Shown: piece after piece, positions 1 to 14,025 of the stretch
How positions within the stretch are numbered: the stretch's first letter is position 1
How the letters are laid out: each line of letters begins with the position of its first letter
Assembly: GCA_004352715.1 (NCBI GenBank)
Contig: SCFE01000062.1
Span: 936,196-1,000,195, forward strand
Source of the DNA: Hofstenia miamia
Taxonomy: Eukaryota; Xenacoelomorpha; Acoela
Length of the DNA stretch: 64,000 nucleotides
Direction: 5' to 3'
Translations under genes and position numbers: made by a program
The notes under the pieces: generated by a model
What the model was told of the DNA's origin: nothing
The model's input: only the letters and a program-made list of their open reading frames with translations
Database searches by the model: none

Positions 1-25
1 TATATATATATATATATATATATAT
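1..25. repeat. (TA)n microsatellite at window edge
   Basis: Perfect TA repeat continuing beyond the window. Confidence 0.95.
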
Positions 26-2057
26 GAAGTTTGCTGACCAACCTTTAAAATTTAGTAGAGATTTTGCATTTTTTGTACAAAAAACTTATTTTCACTTCGT
101 GTTTCATCATTCAACACAAGAAACCCTCTGCTTTAACACAAATAATTTCATCTCGTCTCATATGAAACTCTGTTATCATTACAGGGGAAGCCTCTCAAAT
201 TTAATAAGTGTGTAACATTGCATAATAACTTGAATGAATTCAACAACGTGATTTTTAGGATATATTTGAATTTATATGTATGTTTATAAGTTAATTAAGT
301 TTTTAAAATATGCAAAGCAAGGGAAATGCAAATGAACTGATTTTGGTTTCTCTCATAAGCTTATTATAGCAACTCAGCGGATAAAAAGCATATATTGTAA
401 AAAAATATTTTTACAACTTTTCTTTCATGTTTAGTTTTTAGCATAAAACAGCACTTAAAACTGAAAAATAGAGATTAGTTGAAATTATGAAAATAACTAC
501 GCAAGTCTAATTTATTAACGCCAATTTCAATACAAACTATTATTTGAAGCTAAATTGGGAAAGTTAATATTAATAATAAAAGAAAAATTCTTATCTTCTT
601 GAATACCTTAAAAATTAATGACTAGAGGGAATGTTCTTTTTATTGAACTTTTTTCATATTAAAACTGCAATTACTATCTGTGCAGTAAAGCATAATTAAA
701 TTATGTATCTATTATATGGTCTTAAAATATTATTTCCTAAATGTAGACTATGATATCAATGTCATTTAGCAAAATGACAAATTATTTAAAATAGAGCAAT
801 ATAATAATAATAATTGAATCCAAACATAATACATTTAATGCAAAATGACTGAATTTTCAATATGAAATTTGAGCTTTTCAATGGTTAATAACTGAATGCA
901 ATTCAACCTTGAACTTTAACTGATTTATAAATTTCAGTGATATTCATTTAATTAGAAAAGAAATATTCAAACCAATTCAGATTGTTATTTCAACCTTTGG
1001 TAAAATTTTTCACAATTTCTGGTATATTTTATATTTTCACATGTTATATATGAATGCAGCAAAGTTTATATGAATAAATTGGCTTTCGCAGTTACATGCA
1101 TACCATTTCTTTAATACCTATATTCCATATTATTAACCAAAATTATTATATCAAGGCTATTATAACTTATTACAGTAAATCGTAAATCGGGTCTTTTAGG
1201 ATTTATTTATTAACATTAAAGCTGGAAGAGCAGGCTGGGGTTAAAATCCAGTGAAATCTAAGTGAAAAATTTGTCTTATATTATTTTCAAAATGTCAAGT
1301 AACCAGTGCAATTGGTCACAAAAATAGGAAAAACTTATTCCCAAAGAGTTTGCTAGGAATTTAATGACATTTCAATTTTTATAAAAATTGGAATCATTTT
1401 TCTAATCAACATTAATCTTTATTATTAAATATCGTTTGATAGCTAAGTTTAAATTTGGTTTAAGTTCGCGGATATGCCTTTGCAGTGCTTGAGCAGAAAA
1501 CTAAGAATAGCGCGTTGAAAAAAGTATCTTACTACAGGTTATGGGTCAGCTTACATTATTATCAGAAGATCAAACGCCTGATTGATTCTCCATTGTTCTA
1601 GCCCACATCACATTTTGATTAATGTTGTGAAAAGAAGTCCAATTTTTTAAAGGCTAAAGTCATAAATTTGGCTTGAGGGCATAATCTGTGATGAATCATT
1701 GACCAACTGAAACAAAATTAGCCATTGACAGAGAGAAGTTTCTATGTTTGACTAAAAGCGATTTGCATAGTGAGAGGCGTCTTTGTTCATCACCCTGAGC
1801 TGATATCCGTTTCAATTCCCCAGTTTTTTGCAATTAACCGGTTTTGCCCACCTGTCTAGACAAAAAGTTTTTCATTAATAAAGTGGTATTGACGGATAAT
1901 AAATGCAAGGGATGATAGGAGCTCCTTTCTAGTAATTTAATCAATTTTGGTCATTAACATGCTCGCGAGATTTGACAACGTCAAGCGAGTGAAATAGTGG
2001 GTTGGGCTTGGGCATTTACACCTCGATAATAGGAAGGCAGATTTTTTCAAAGCACTT
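26..2057. other. non-coding AT-rich sequence
   Basis: Open frames are short and composition-driven. No gene, RNA or transposon recognised. Confidence 0.7.
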
Positions 2058-2971
2058 TGCTAACTTGTTATCTATAAATAAGTGATCAATTTAAATATCA
2101 AAACCAAACGCAAGATAAAGTACGCAAGGTTGTATAACTTCCTGCATATACACATACACATATTGTAAAGAAAAGCTCTATACTATCAAAGTATAAGATA
2201 GTAAAAGATACCAACAAAATCTTGCCTTTGTGACTCCCACCCTCTGCATTCCGCTTATCTGTATTAATAATTTTAATACACATTATTAGCTAATTACTAA
2301 CTGGGTATTTTTACAGCAACAAAATTTGTAAGAAAATGCCTCCGCTCCAGCGTTCACAAATGTTAGGTGTAGAGAATAATATTTACCAGAACGTTGTTAT
2401 AAAATATTTATTACATGAAATAAACGCTATTTAATCAAAATGGTTTGCTACTAATGATAGTAAATGATAAATTTACAAGGTGATTGTAAAATTGTTTAGA
2501 GATTAATTTATATTTTAATATTCTAATTGATACATATAGAAGCTTTCTATAAATCGTATTTATTACCATCTGCTTTTACAACTGTGATGAAAAAACTGAT
2601 ATACAATTTTAAGTTGTAATTCTAGCGGTTATTTGTATAGTAGAAAAGAACTGCTCTGCTTACTAAACCATGAAATTTGTTTTCGCTAAATTTACAGAAA
2701 CGTCATGGAAAATTAATGCCTTCGCTTTTATAGTTAAATAACTGTAAACAACACCATATTGTTCCTATCAGAACTGAATTGATTTCATTTTGCAAACCAT
2801 GCAAACCAAAACGCCTTACAGGTTTCCTTAAAATGCCACTATGGAATTCTGATAAATTGACTGAACATGCATGCATAGTAAGACGAAATGAAAAATAATA
2901 TATCAACGGTTATTGAAATATACTAAATATACAGTTATACACTCACCTTTAAATTTTACTCGATTAAGCAA

Positions 2972-3655
2972 CAGGGCCTTTCAATATCATATTGCTAATA
3001 CAATATCTTACAATAAATATATTGCAATCCATTTATTGGAACAGAATTTTTTTTGAAAACATTGCAATATAATGCAATGTACTGCAAAATTATTGGAAAG
3101 TGGTTAGTTTGTTATTTTTTATGCTTTTAGCTTAACTTTTAATAAATAATCAACATAAACACCTTAATAAGTCCCTTTTGGTATAAAGACGTCTGGCTGT
3201 AAAATAATTGATGGGAACATAACATAGCTATACATGAAGATGTGTCAAAAGTAAAGACCAATTATATTGATCCTGCTTACAACGAAATTTTCAGCTTAAG
3301 GTAAATTTAATTTGGAAAACTTAAATTCATCTCCCAATAACCATTGTCTTTGAGATTTAAAAGTAAACTCTAGACTTAGGTTTCCATATTCAGACTCATG
3401 TACAATGATTTGAATAGTTGAAATAAGATAAACCTGGATCAACAAAAGTTTTAAAAAATTTAAAGCTATTCTTTAGTATAGTTTCAGGAAGTTGGCAAAT
3501 TACTGCTTTGGCAAAAAGGTGATTAAAAAGGTAGTTTTCAATTTATCAAAATAATGCATTATATTGCAATAATATATTGCTAGAAATTTTTTTATTTCAA
3601 TATACTTATTTTAAACTTTTTGCATTGCAATAATGCAATATTATTGCAAACCCTG
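2972..3655. mobile_element. hAT-like non-autonomous element, copy 1
   Basis: 684 bp with imperfect terminal inverted repeats. The left end starts CAGGG and soon reads CAATATCATATTGC; the reverse complement of the right end starts CAGGG and reads GCAATAATATTGC. CAGGG ends are typical of hAT elements. No open frame for a transposase. The inner ends are full of TTGCAATA palindromes. An 8-bp target duplication is not convincing. Classification is by terminal sequence only. Confidence 0.5.
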
Positions 3656-3748
3656 CCCTAAGTACTGGTTAGTCAAAATATTTTAAAATACTTTCACAGA
3701 ATGTGCATAGCCATTTGCGTGTATATGTATGTATGTATAATATATACA

Positions 3749-3955
3749 TTAGGGCGTTTCATTTTACAATTTTTTCTTCGGATCAATCTCCTTTTTAAAT
3801 CAATAGTGCAGCTATATGCTGCACCAATCTGTGCAAGTTTGAGTTGTGCTATTTCGGATAATATTGAAATGCCCCCCTACCGTGTTTTGTGTAATGACCT
3901 CAAAATTGTTAAAAATTAACCTCTAAAATTAGCATTTTAATATGCTTTTTGAGGC
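3749..3955 (+). repeat. dispersed repeat beginning TTAGGGCGTTTCATTTTACA, copy 1
   Basis: Starts next to a TA-rich tract. It is related to the reverse complement of 9310-9501, sharing the first 20 bases and, further in, blocks such as CGGATCAA and CCCTACCG. Diverged, no coding capacity, family unknown. Confidence 0.6.
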
Positions 3956-5299
3956 AGACAGTCACCAAAGGTCAGAAATAAGGTTAGTTGCGATCTTTGG
4001 GGTCATTCAAACAATAAAACAGAAAATGCCGCAATGTTTCAATTAAGTATTGATACCCGCTTCTCCCTAATTACTTATAAAATTGTCCTAAAATTTAATA
4101 AAATACTCATAAACCGAATTGTTTTTCATCTAAGACTATTACCTATTATAGTATATAATAATATATTTGTGGAAATGGCTCTATCAGACTTTTAAAAGTG
4201 ATATGCAATTTCCAAGCCATTGTTATGTTAATTTTGTAAAAAATAGCACACAAGAACACCAGGAAAAGAAATGCGGTCACATAGTTACCTAATTGCAATT
4301 TCTTGAGTTTTACTATAAATAGAAATTGGGGCAAATCTTTAAACTCTATACCATGAAGCAAATGTCTATCTCAGTAATGCCTTTNTGCTAACTTGTTATC
4401 TATAAATAAGTGATCAATTTAAATATCAAAACCAAACGCAAGATAAAGTACGCAAGGTTGTATAACTTCCTGCATATACACATACACATATTGTAAAGAA
4501 AAGCTCTATACTATCAAAGTATAAGATAGTAAAAGATACCAACAAAATCTTGCCTTTGTGACTCCCACCCTCTGCATTCCGCTTATCTGTATTAATAATT
4601 TTAATACACATTATTAGCTAATTACTAACTGGGTATTTTTACAGCAACAAAATTTGTAAGAAAATGCCTCCGCTCCAGCGTTCACAAATGTTAGGTGTAG
4701 AGAATAATATTTACCAGAACGTTGTTATAAAATATTTATTACATGAAATAAACGCTATTTAATCAAAATGGTTTGCTACTAATGATAGTAAATGATAAAT
4801 TTACAAGGTGATTGTAAAATTGTTTAGAGATTAATTTATATTTTAATATTCTAATTGATACATATAGAAGCTTTCTATAAATCGTATTTATTACCATCTG
4901 CTTTTACAACTGTGATGAAAAAACTGATATACAATTTTAAGTTGTAATTCTAGCGGTTATTTGTATAGTAGAAAAGAACTGCTCTGCTTACTAAACCATG
5001 AAATTTGTTTTCGCTAAATTTACAGAAACGTCATGGAAAATTAATGCCTTCGCTTTTATAGTTAAATAACTGTAAACAACACCATATTGTTCCTATCAGA
5101 ACTGAATTGATTTCATTTTGCAAACCATGCAAACCAAAACGCCTTACAGGTTTCCTTAAAATGCCACTATGGAATTCTGATAAATTGACTGAACATGCAT
5201 GCATAGTAAGACGAAATGAAAAATAATATATCAACGGTTATTGAAATATACTAAATATACAGTTATACACTCACCTTTAAATTTTACTCGATTAAGCAA

Positions 5300-5983
5300 C
5301 AGGGCCTTTCAATATCATATTGCTAATACAATATCTTACAATAAATATATTGCAATCCATTTATTGGAACAGAATTTTTTTTGAAAACATTGCAATATAA
5401 TGCAATGTACTGCAAAATTATTGGAAAGTGGTTAGTTTGTTATTTTTTATGCTTTTAGCTTAACTTTTAATAAATAATCAACATAAACACCTTAATAAGT
5501 CCCTTTTGGTATAAAGACGTCTGGCTGTAAAATAATTGATGGGAACATAACATAGCTATACATGAAGATGTGTCAAAAGTAAAGACCAATTATATTGATC
5601 CTGCTTACAACGAAATTTTCAGCTTAAGGTAAATTTAATTTGGAAAACTTAAATTCATCTCCCAATAACCATTGTCTTTGAGATTTAAAAGTAAACTCTA
5701 GACTTAGGTTTCCATATTCAGACTCATGTACAATGATTTGAATAGTTGAAATAAGATAAACCTGGATCAACAAAAGTTTTAAAAAATTTAAAGCTATTCT
5801 TTAGTATAGTTTCAGGAAGTTGGCAAATTACTGCTTTGGCAAAAAGGTGATTAAAAAGGTAGTTTTCAATTTATCAAAATAATGCATTATATTGCAATAA
5901 TATATTGCTAGAAATTTTTTTATTTCAATATACTTATTTTAAACTTTTTGCATTGCAATAATGCAATATTATTGCAAACCCTG
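5300..5983. mobile_element. hAT-like non-autonomous element, copy 2 (within duplicated segment)
   Basis: Same element as at 2972-3655, present because the whole 2.3-kb segment is duplicated in the assembly. It should not be counted as an independent insertion. Confidence 0.5.
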
Positions 5984-6076
5984 ACCTAAGTACTGGTTAG
6001 TCAAAATATTTTAAAATACTTTCACAGAATGTGCATAGCCATTTGCGTGTATATGTATGTATGTATAATATATACA

Positions 6077-6283
6077 TTAGGGCGTTTCATTTTACAATTT
6101 TTTCTTCGGATCAATCTCCTTTTTAAATCAATAGTGCAGCTATATGCTGCACCAATCTGTGCAAGTTTGAGTTGTGCTATTTCGGATAATATTGAAATGC
6201 CCCCCTACCGTGTTTTGTGTAATGACCTCAAAATTGTTAAAAATTAACCTCTAAAATTAGCATTTTAATATGCTTTTTGAGGC
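6077..6283 (+). repeat. dispersed repeat, copy 2 (within duplicated segment)
   Basis: Identical to the copy at 3749-3955 because it lies in the duplicated 2.3-kb segment. Confidence 0.6.
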
Positions 6284-6724
6284 AGACAGTCACCAAAGGT
6301 CAGAAATAAGGTTAGTTGCGATCTTTGGGGTCATTCAAACAATAAAACAGAAAATGCCGCAATGTTTCAATTAAGTATTGATACCCGCTTCTCCCTAATT
6401 ACTTATAAAATTGTCCTAAAATTTAATAAAATACTCATAAACCGAATTGTTTTTCATCTAAGACTATTACCTATTATAGTATATAATAATATATTTGTGG
6501 AAATGGCTCTATCAGACTTTTAAAAGTGATATGCAATTTCCAAGCCATTGTTATGTTAATTTTGTAAAAAATAGCACACAAGAACACCAGGAAAAGAAAT
6601 GCGGTCACATAGTTACCTAATTGCAATTTCTTGAGTTTTACTATAAATAGAAATTGGGGCAAATCTTTAAACTCTATACCATGAAGCAAATGTCTATCTC
6701 AGTAATGCCTTTCTTAGAAAAGAT

Positions 6725-6733
6725 TATATATAC

Positions 6734-6767
<34 letters not shown>
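6725..6767. repeat. (TA)n microsatellite
   Basis: Imperfect at the left (two TACA units), perfect at the right. Marks the end of the duplicated 2.3-kb segment. Confidence 0.95.
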
Positions 6768-7679
6768 TCGATGTGTTGTGAACTTGATTCAAGAACCATT
6801 TAACTCCGTATTTCCATCATTATTCCTAGACATAATCTTTGTTATCTTTCACTTCCTTTCAGTTGTATCATTGACCACTTCCATGTAATATACTGTACTC
6901 AACAAATGTAGGTAATCAGGATTTGCTGTCCATTGTTTTTGGAGTAACCTTGGCCCATTACTTTAGTAAATCAAATAGCAGCCAGCACTTTGATCTAATT
7001 AAAAAATTCAAATCTGTTTAATATTTAAGGAATTATGTGTTTGAGGCTCTTTTTTCCAGTACAAGCTGGTGGCTAATTTGGTCGTTTAAATATTGATGTT
7101 GGTCGCCTTCTGCAAACCTGGCATCTTAACTTTGGAGTAATATCAAGTAACTACTTGATGCTAACACCTATTCTCCTGGATTATAACAGTATGTAACAAT
7201 GAAATGTTTATCACACATTTACGAGTTGCTATGATGGTGTTTGCAATTTTCCTGTACATAATCTGTGATTATTTTGGCTCACCTATATTGAAATTTTAAG
7301 TGACCGCTAATTACAGAAAAAAACTTAGCTATTGAAAACGACTATTGAGAAATTTCATCTAAAGAACATCCAAGTACATGATTAAATTCCTTGCCTATTC
7401 TTTTTACAGGTCCACATGGATCCTTCACTTTTGGATTTTCTTTCTCATCTATAATTTTCTGTACATGGCATTATGATTAAGTATTTCAGGAACCAATCAA
7501 CAAGAAGCTCTATTCTATTAATTCTATTTATCCAACAAAGTAAAGCATAATATTGATAGTTGCATATTTTAGCATGTTAATGAGTTTGTTAATGAGTTGA
7601 TAATTATACATTAGTAAACAAAATCAAAACAAAATTATAATATAGTAACTTTTAAAGTTCTTCTTATTTATAAAATCAA
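6768..7679. other. non-coding sequence upstream of the LINE fragment
   Basis: Nothing recognisable; the last few hundred bases could be LINE 5' UTR. Confidence 0.6.
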
Positions 7680-9315
7680 ATGCAGTTAACGATCATGAAT
7701 TATAATAAAATTGCATACCAAAATATTATACCCTGCAACAAAGTAAATGAAATAATTGTAACTAAGCAAAATAAATTAAAATTAGTAAATATCAATTTTC
7801 AAAGTATGATAAATAAAGTGGATAAATTTTACGATGTAATTCAGAATTTTGATTACAGTACAATCATTGGCCTTACAGAAACTTGGTTAAAATCTAATGA
7901 CTACTTAAAAAGCTTAAATGACAAATATTTGATTATTCAAAGAGATAGAAGACAAGCTTTAACACATAACACCAGAGGTGGTGGTGTTTTGCTAAATAGA
8001 CCACGCAAATTCAAACCAATGTTCAGAGATGCTATTTCTGAAAATGATTTTGAATTTGATAGTTTATGGTTTCAATTTAATATATGTGGAGTCTGTTATT
8101 TGATCATTTTAAGTTATTACAGTAAGAAACAATCATTTCAAGCTTTTGAAGAAAACTTATAGAAATAAATTTGCATTGCAAATCAAACAATAAACTTAGT
8201 TATTATTATGGGTGATTATAACTAAAATTATTTGTGTGAAATTGAAAAAAGGAAAATTAACGATTTAATTGATGTCTTTAATATGGAAGTTCTGAATAAA
8301 AATATACCAACGCCTAACAACTTTGTTTAGTCTTCTTTGATTGATTATATCATTACTGACATCTTAAGCATTAAGATATATGAAGTTTTTGTTACAGATT
8401 ATTTCATATCAGACCATTTACTGACATGTGCAATATTGGATAACATAAAAACTCAAACAGATTCACTGATATATTCCACTAAAAGTTTTTATTCAAAGAA
8501 ATACTTTAACAACAATATTTTTTGAAAGAATTGATCAACTTAAATTGGAATGATTATTACTTTGGTACAACAATGGACCAAAAAATGATGTTTATAATCG
8601 ATAATTTAATAAGTATTTATCATAAGCTTTGCCCTATTACAAAGATTTAAAAACACAATGTAAAAAAATGGTAATAAAACGTGTAATATATGGATATCTA
8701 AAGAAACGAAAGAATGCATTAGAAAAAAGCATAAGGCATATGCAATTTTTTTGTAAAAACAGAACGAAAGCCAACTATGATCATTACAAAACATTAAGAA
8801 ATAAGCCCTCAACAAACTGCAATTTTGATCTACAAGCTTTTTCACAAAATTCTCTTAATAAAAAAATCTGTTAAACAAAAGTGGTAATATATTTCGAATT
8901 TTTAAATTTTAAAAAAGAAAATGAAATTCCTTATATAGTAAATGATAATGGTGAATGTATTACAAATGACAAAGAAATCAGTAATATTCTAAATGAAAGA
9001 TTTGTAAAACTAGGAATTAATAACAACCTAAATACAAAGTTTAAACATTTCTATCATAAACATCGCAGTATTGGAAAAAATGATGATCCCTATAAACCAA
9101 GCTTTATTACACAAAGAAAATTAATTGAAAAAAAATACAAAGGTCACTGTGAATTTCCTCCCTGGTTGTTGAAAAGCGTCTTAGATATTTTATTGAGACC
9201 TCTGTGTGACTTATTTAATCAATTCTTGGCAGAATCAACTTATCCTGATTACTTAAAAATTGCTAAAGTTACACCAATATATAAGAGAGGAAGAAAAGAT
9301 CTTGCAGAAGTTTAA
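7680..9315 (+). pseudogene. 5' part of an EEP-type (CR1/L2/Jockey group) LINE ORF2, broken
   Basis: Several frames together encode an apurinic-like endonuclease followed by the start of a reverse transcriptase. Visible motifs: LKLVNINFQSMINKVDKF and TETWL near the start, GGGVL about 60 residues later, IDYIIT and SDHLLTC near the end of the endonuclease, then a linker rich in Lys, and the first reverse-transcriptase block KVTPIYKRGRKD. Stops and frameshifts fall between 8160 and 8340, at about 8525-8630 and at about 8875. The catalytic reverse-transcriptase core is absent; the frame ends where another repeat begins. It is a dead copy of a retrotransposon that would nick and copy into host DNA. 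Confidence 0.85.
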
Positions 9316-9501
9316 GGTGTTTTAACCAGTTTGGTTACCGCTTAGCATGTAATTGCATAATAAAATTCTAATATCATTGCACTTTTGACGATTTTTCTGG
9401 GTTCTATTATATAATGCGGTAGGGAACATTTTAAAAATATCAGAACTTGCTTCAATTTGCAACTTGATCCGAACAAAAAGATGTAAAATGAAACGCCCTA
9501 A
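9310..9501 (-). repeat. dispersed repeat, inverted copy next to the LINE fragment
   Basis: Reverse-strand relative of the 3749 repeat. Its end also abuts a (TA)n tract (9500-9523). It begins right where the LINE reading frame at 7680-9315 is cut, so it may have inserted there or belong to a composite element. Confidence 0.55.
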
Positions 9502-9523
9502 TATATATATATATATATATATA
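9500..9523. repeat. (TA)n microsatellite
   Basis: Abuts the inverted dispersed repeat ending at 9501. Confidence 0.95.
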
Positions 9524-12500
9524 AACTAGTTGTTTTTGATCAGAAATTAATGATAATCTGCGGTTAAAACAATGTTATTTATTAGTTTTTCGTAAAGGGA
9601 ATCAAACTGTAAATTTGAATTACCCGTGCTTGATTGTAGGCATTATCTTATATAGGTCATAACCCACTTAGAACAAAATATTTAACGTTTCCTTCCCGCA
9701 ATTCAAAATCGGCAGAAGGACGCTTAACCCCATTTTCGTTATAAATCAACGGGTGGATGAGATGGAAACCTTCATATTTTCTTTGATCTTTCATTAGAAA
9801 CTGGAGTTTGTAATGGATTTGAGCGATAAACTTGAGCATTTGAGTAAACAAATTTACTTTTATTTAAACATGATTAAACTTTATTGTAGTTGTTAATCTA
9901 AACAGAGCTTTACTCATATTCATATGTGGGTTTATGTAAACTGTTTTACATAAAGTTACCTAACAGTTTCTGCTCCAATAACTTTTAACATGATACAACA
10001 AAGGGTCCTTTGAATATATTTATTTGATAAATAGATTCTTATCAACCACATACTTTAATGAAATTATAAGTTAAGTATTGAATAGAATCTTGAATTTACA
10101 TTGAGCATATTGCAAAAATTAAATCTTCATTCTAAACAGATTACATAGCACCCTTCACAAAATATAATTTGAATTCATCATTTTGAGCTTTACCTTAATA
10201 TAGCCAATGTGTCATATTTGACCCACATTGGCAATGTCTTATAACAATTAAACATATCATCGCACGCTTAAATTCATTTTTTCATATTGTCTACAATAAG
10301 TGGTGCAGTAGTGGGGAAGTGGAGGGAAGCGAGTGGGTAGTTGCCCCCTAGCATCCGCTCGCAAAAAACCTCTCTACCTTTTATAATTTAAAATGTAAAA
10401 GTTAGTTAATACGCGGTGTAGAAAATCTGCCAATTGGCCCGTCAAACCAAAATTTGCTCCATCATAACTGAAATGGTGCGTCTGCTTGAATATCGCCACA
10501 AAATTTGAAATTCTTGAAAACCTACAGTTGAAAAACTTTTCGTTTATAAATCAATTTATTTTGAGATTATAAAACCTATTTTTTAGTGTGGGTCAAAAAT
10601 TAATTAAACGACCCTAACTCGTCATTAGTTAAAAAATAACTCAATTTCAAAATTAAAGAGTAGGCAAAAAAACTGCGTCCAAAATCTTGTCTACAGGTTA
10701 AATGAAGAAGACCTTTGAAAAGAAATTGCCAAACTAAGGTTATAATGGTAATTATACATTTAGTTTGTTTTCATACAACAGCTAAAATAACATAATTTGC
10801 TAAGAATTTTTTAGGAATTTAGCAATATGCATTTTTATTCTTTACAATGCATGATATATATAAACTTACTAATTCCTTTTTCAATCGAGGACAAAATGCA
10901 ATCAAAATCTAACCATTTATAGTACTGAAAACAGAAAAATATTTTAAACAATTATAAAGATGCGTGACAAGATAAATTATGAAATGTTAGGACCCTATCA
11001 AATGGAAAAACAATACTTCTTCCAAAAACTATGATGGCTCTATATTCTCTGTACTAATGTTGTTTCATGAAAAATGGGAATACGAATTTGGTCAAAGCTA
11101 ATAGATATTTTTTCAAAGTAGATTCTTGTAGCATTTAGGGTTTTGGTTACCACATGAAACCAAAATTGATTGTTGACTAAGAATCTTTCGAATGTTTGAT
11201 AACCCCCTAATCAAAGAGTAAGCTTTCACTAAAGTTTAGAATAATGTTCCTTTCCAAAAGCCCCAACGTCCAAATTAGAAAACAGAATGCAACGATTGCA
11301 GTAAACTAGCGAACTTTATTAACAAGCTATCTCAAAAAAATATTTATAATGCTTACTGGAAAAGTTTCTAAGAAGTCAATATGTTCAAAAAATCACAATA
11401 GCAATAGAAACTTGGTTATAGGTTTCAAACTTTAAGCTTTGCTTAGATTGATAATATTTAATGCCTCAGAAAGATTACAAATCCTTCAGAATGTTTATTA
11501 AATTTTATGATGTTTTTGGCAATAACTAAAGGTATACAATACATAGACATTGGAATATGTTATTTCACACGCGTTCAGGATCATTAATAAATGTTAGACA
11601 CAAATTGAACTTTCAGGTGAGAGGAAAGGTTAAAACTTAGTGTGTGAAGTAGATTTGTAATCGGCAGTGTGCAATGATAGTACTGTATTGTATTTTATTC
11701 ATAATGAAGAAGGAATGATGTCTACATGGAGAGCAATCAATTGATTCAAATAGTTGACATTGTAGAGAACTCAGAATAATAATATATTTCTGATGAAATG
11801 TCAGAAGATTGCTCTCAATGCCATAGAACAACTCAAGAATTTCACAACGTGAATTGAATTGTGAAAAAAGCACAATAATGTTGTCAATTTATTGATAGGA
11901 AAACAGCATATTAGAAATTATGAGAGAGCGAAGATGATATACGTAAAGCAAAACCATAAAATTTTTAAATTAAATGATAATTATTCAGTAACATTATGTG
12001 AAGAACGAGGACTCTAAAATAGTTCACTATTTTTCAGATTTTTCAAAAAATAAAAGAAATTTTTGAATACTAAAAAAATCCAAAATAATAATAATATTTA
12101 TTTAAAAACGAAAGATCATCTGATAAAGGTAATAAGTATTACAAAGGAAAAGTTTCAATTCAGTTTCAAAAATCTGTTTGGGAAAAGTGTCATAAAAAGA
12201 TTTAATTGAGCGTTTGCAATAGCGGGTTTTTTGATCGAAAATTTCTTTGTAATATTTTAATGTCTGGTAAAATTTCATTAATTACTTTAAGAATTATTTT
12301 CAATTTTAAACATGACACCGTGTACCTTAACAAATCAAAGGGATAGGGGAACTTAAGTTAGAATCCTGAACACAAGTATTTTTAGTACATATTTTCATCC
12401 ATAAGCAACCTGGTATGATAGTACAACTTGCTTTAATTCCACAAAGCAACGCAAAAGTTCCAAATTTTCAAATTATTTTCATTTTGCTAATAGTTTTACT

Positions 12501-14025
12501 TCAGTTTTCGCTGAAAATACATTCTATAAAAATTTTTTTACCGACTTCGCAAATTTTTTATCCCACCCATTTTGTTAGTCTTGGTGCTGAGCATTGACAA
12601 ACAAAACCTTCTAATATTTAAAATGTAGTAAATATTAATTAGCAAATATGGGAGCAAATATTTAACTGTTAGCGAATTATAAATCCATTCTCAATGATTA
12701 GTGTCAATAACATATTGTCTTTGATATTCGGAATCAGTCGTCCGAATGTTTATGCTAGTTTAGAATTGTTTGGCTTGTTAATTTAACATGGGAATTCTTC
12801 TGCGCCGATCTGATAAAAGCTGCATTGGCTTCGCAGTTTTAACATGAAGTTTATGAGGTTGTTGCAATATCCTTATTTCAGATATTTATGGATTTTGTTT
12901 CGAAACGAATTAATACGTGTATAAAGCAGGCAATAAAAGTAGCGTCATAATTTCTTACAATTCCTTCAATAAGGACTTGAACATGTTAACAACTTTTTGT
13001 TCAGTTAATTGAATTTTCAAGTCCACTTAAGCTCCATTAATTTATCCAATGCTAATATCTTTATATAAATATATCCATATATATTTATATCGGTAACATC
13101 TTAAATCTATATTTTTAATATAAAATCTTTGGTTGCATCACCAAAGCAAATATTTATATTTATCCCAAATGAAAATCTAATGAAGTGTGAAAGATATTAG
13201 ATAGATTATCAACCGGGATTAGGCTGTTTGAAAATTGAGCATACAGTTGCTTAAAACGAAACTTTTATGGCAATGCGCTCGCCATGATCTGCTCGGCACC
13301 ACTCAATAATAATTTATGATTGCAAAATTCGGTCGCAAAGGTAATTGTTCATGCATTATGGATTTAGAACTGCTTATGGGATTATTCGTTAAGATCTATT
13401 AACAAAGTCTGGATAAAATAAAGTTAATTCAATGCAAACTATTAAATTCCGGCACCTTGCTGTAGCCAGTGGCTTAATCTAGAATTGAAAATTTGAGCTT
13501 TATTCAAAGGAAACAAAAGCCCAAACTTAATCTAACCAGGTAGGAATAACGTGTAAATTTCATATAAATACATTATCTGTGATTGCTAATACTTTAATGG
13601 TAAATAATTAATATCTTTAAGATTTAGGTTACTAAAAAGATCACCATTGCGTCTTCTTGGAATAATCTCTTTAGAGAGTTAATTAAGAGATTCTAAATAA
13701 AAGTATCTATTAAATCTATTATGTGAAATTTATACAGATGATCTGATTCTTGCCAGTGTACCTCACAGTTCAGTTGTTTCACTTTCATTATATTTTCTTC
13801 CTTTCTAATGTTATTCCTAAATATATTTTGCATGCATTGACATATTTTTGTAAATTATTAAGTAGTAAGTTTGCAGAATAACTATATAAATTAATGAATC
13901 CACTATTTACAAGTTTGTACAATATTTAAACATTGTATATTTGTAGGCTAAAACTATAAAAAACTATTATTTGACATTATAAATGTTTGCTAAGATCAAA
14001 ACTATATAAGGGGCTGGTCAAGCAA
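9524..14025. other. non-coding AT-rich sequence
   Basis: A short nested palindrome lies at about 10203-10232 (GCCAATGTG and its complement around GTCATATTTGAC), and a less AT-rich patch at about 10310-10380. Otherwise nothing seen. Confidence 0.65.

Larger units (their letters stand above)
2058..4384. repeat. 2.3-kb duplicated segment, copy 1
   Basis: Matches 4386-6712 at a constant offset of 2328. The only difference I noticed is C at 3656 versus A at 5984. The second copy begins immediately after the single N at 4385. No gene inside; it carries the hAT-like element at 2972-3655 and the dispersed repeat at 3749-3955. Confidence 0.93.
4386..6712. repeat. 2.3-kb duplicated segment, copy 2
   Basis: Second copy of 2058-4384, in direct orientation, ending where the unique sequence resumes just before a (TA)n tract. 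Near-identity plus the one-base N at the junction point to unmerged overlapping contigs or two haplotypes rather than a real tandem duplication. Confidence 0.93.

Noticed and set aside
10203-10232. Short nested palindrome as an operator or RNA hairpin
   Set aside because: A single occurrence without flanking gene or promoter; could be chance.
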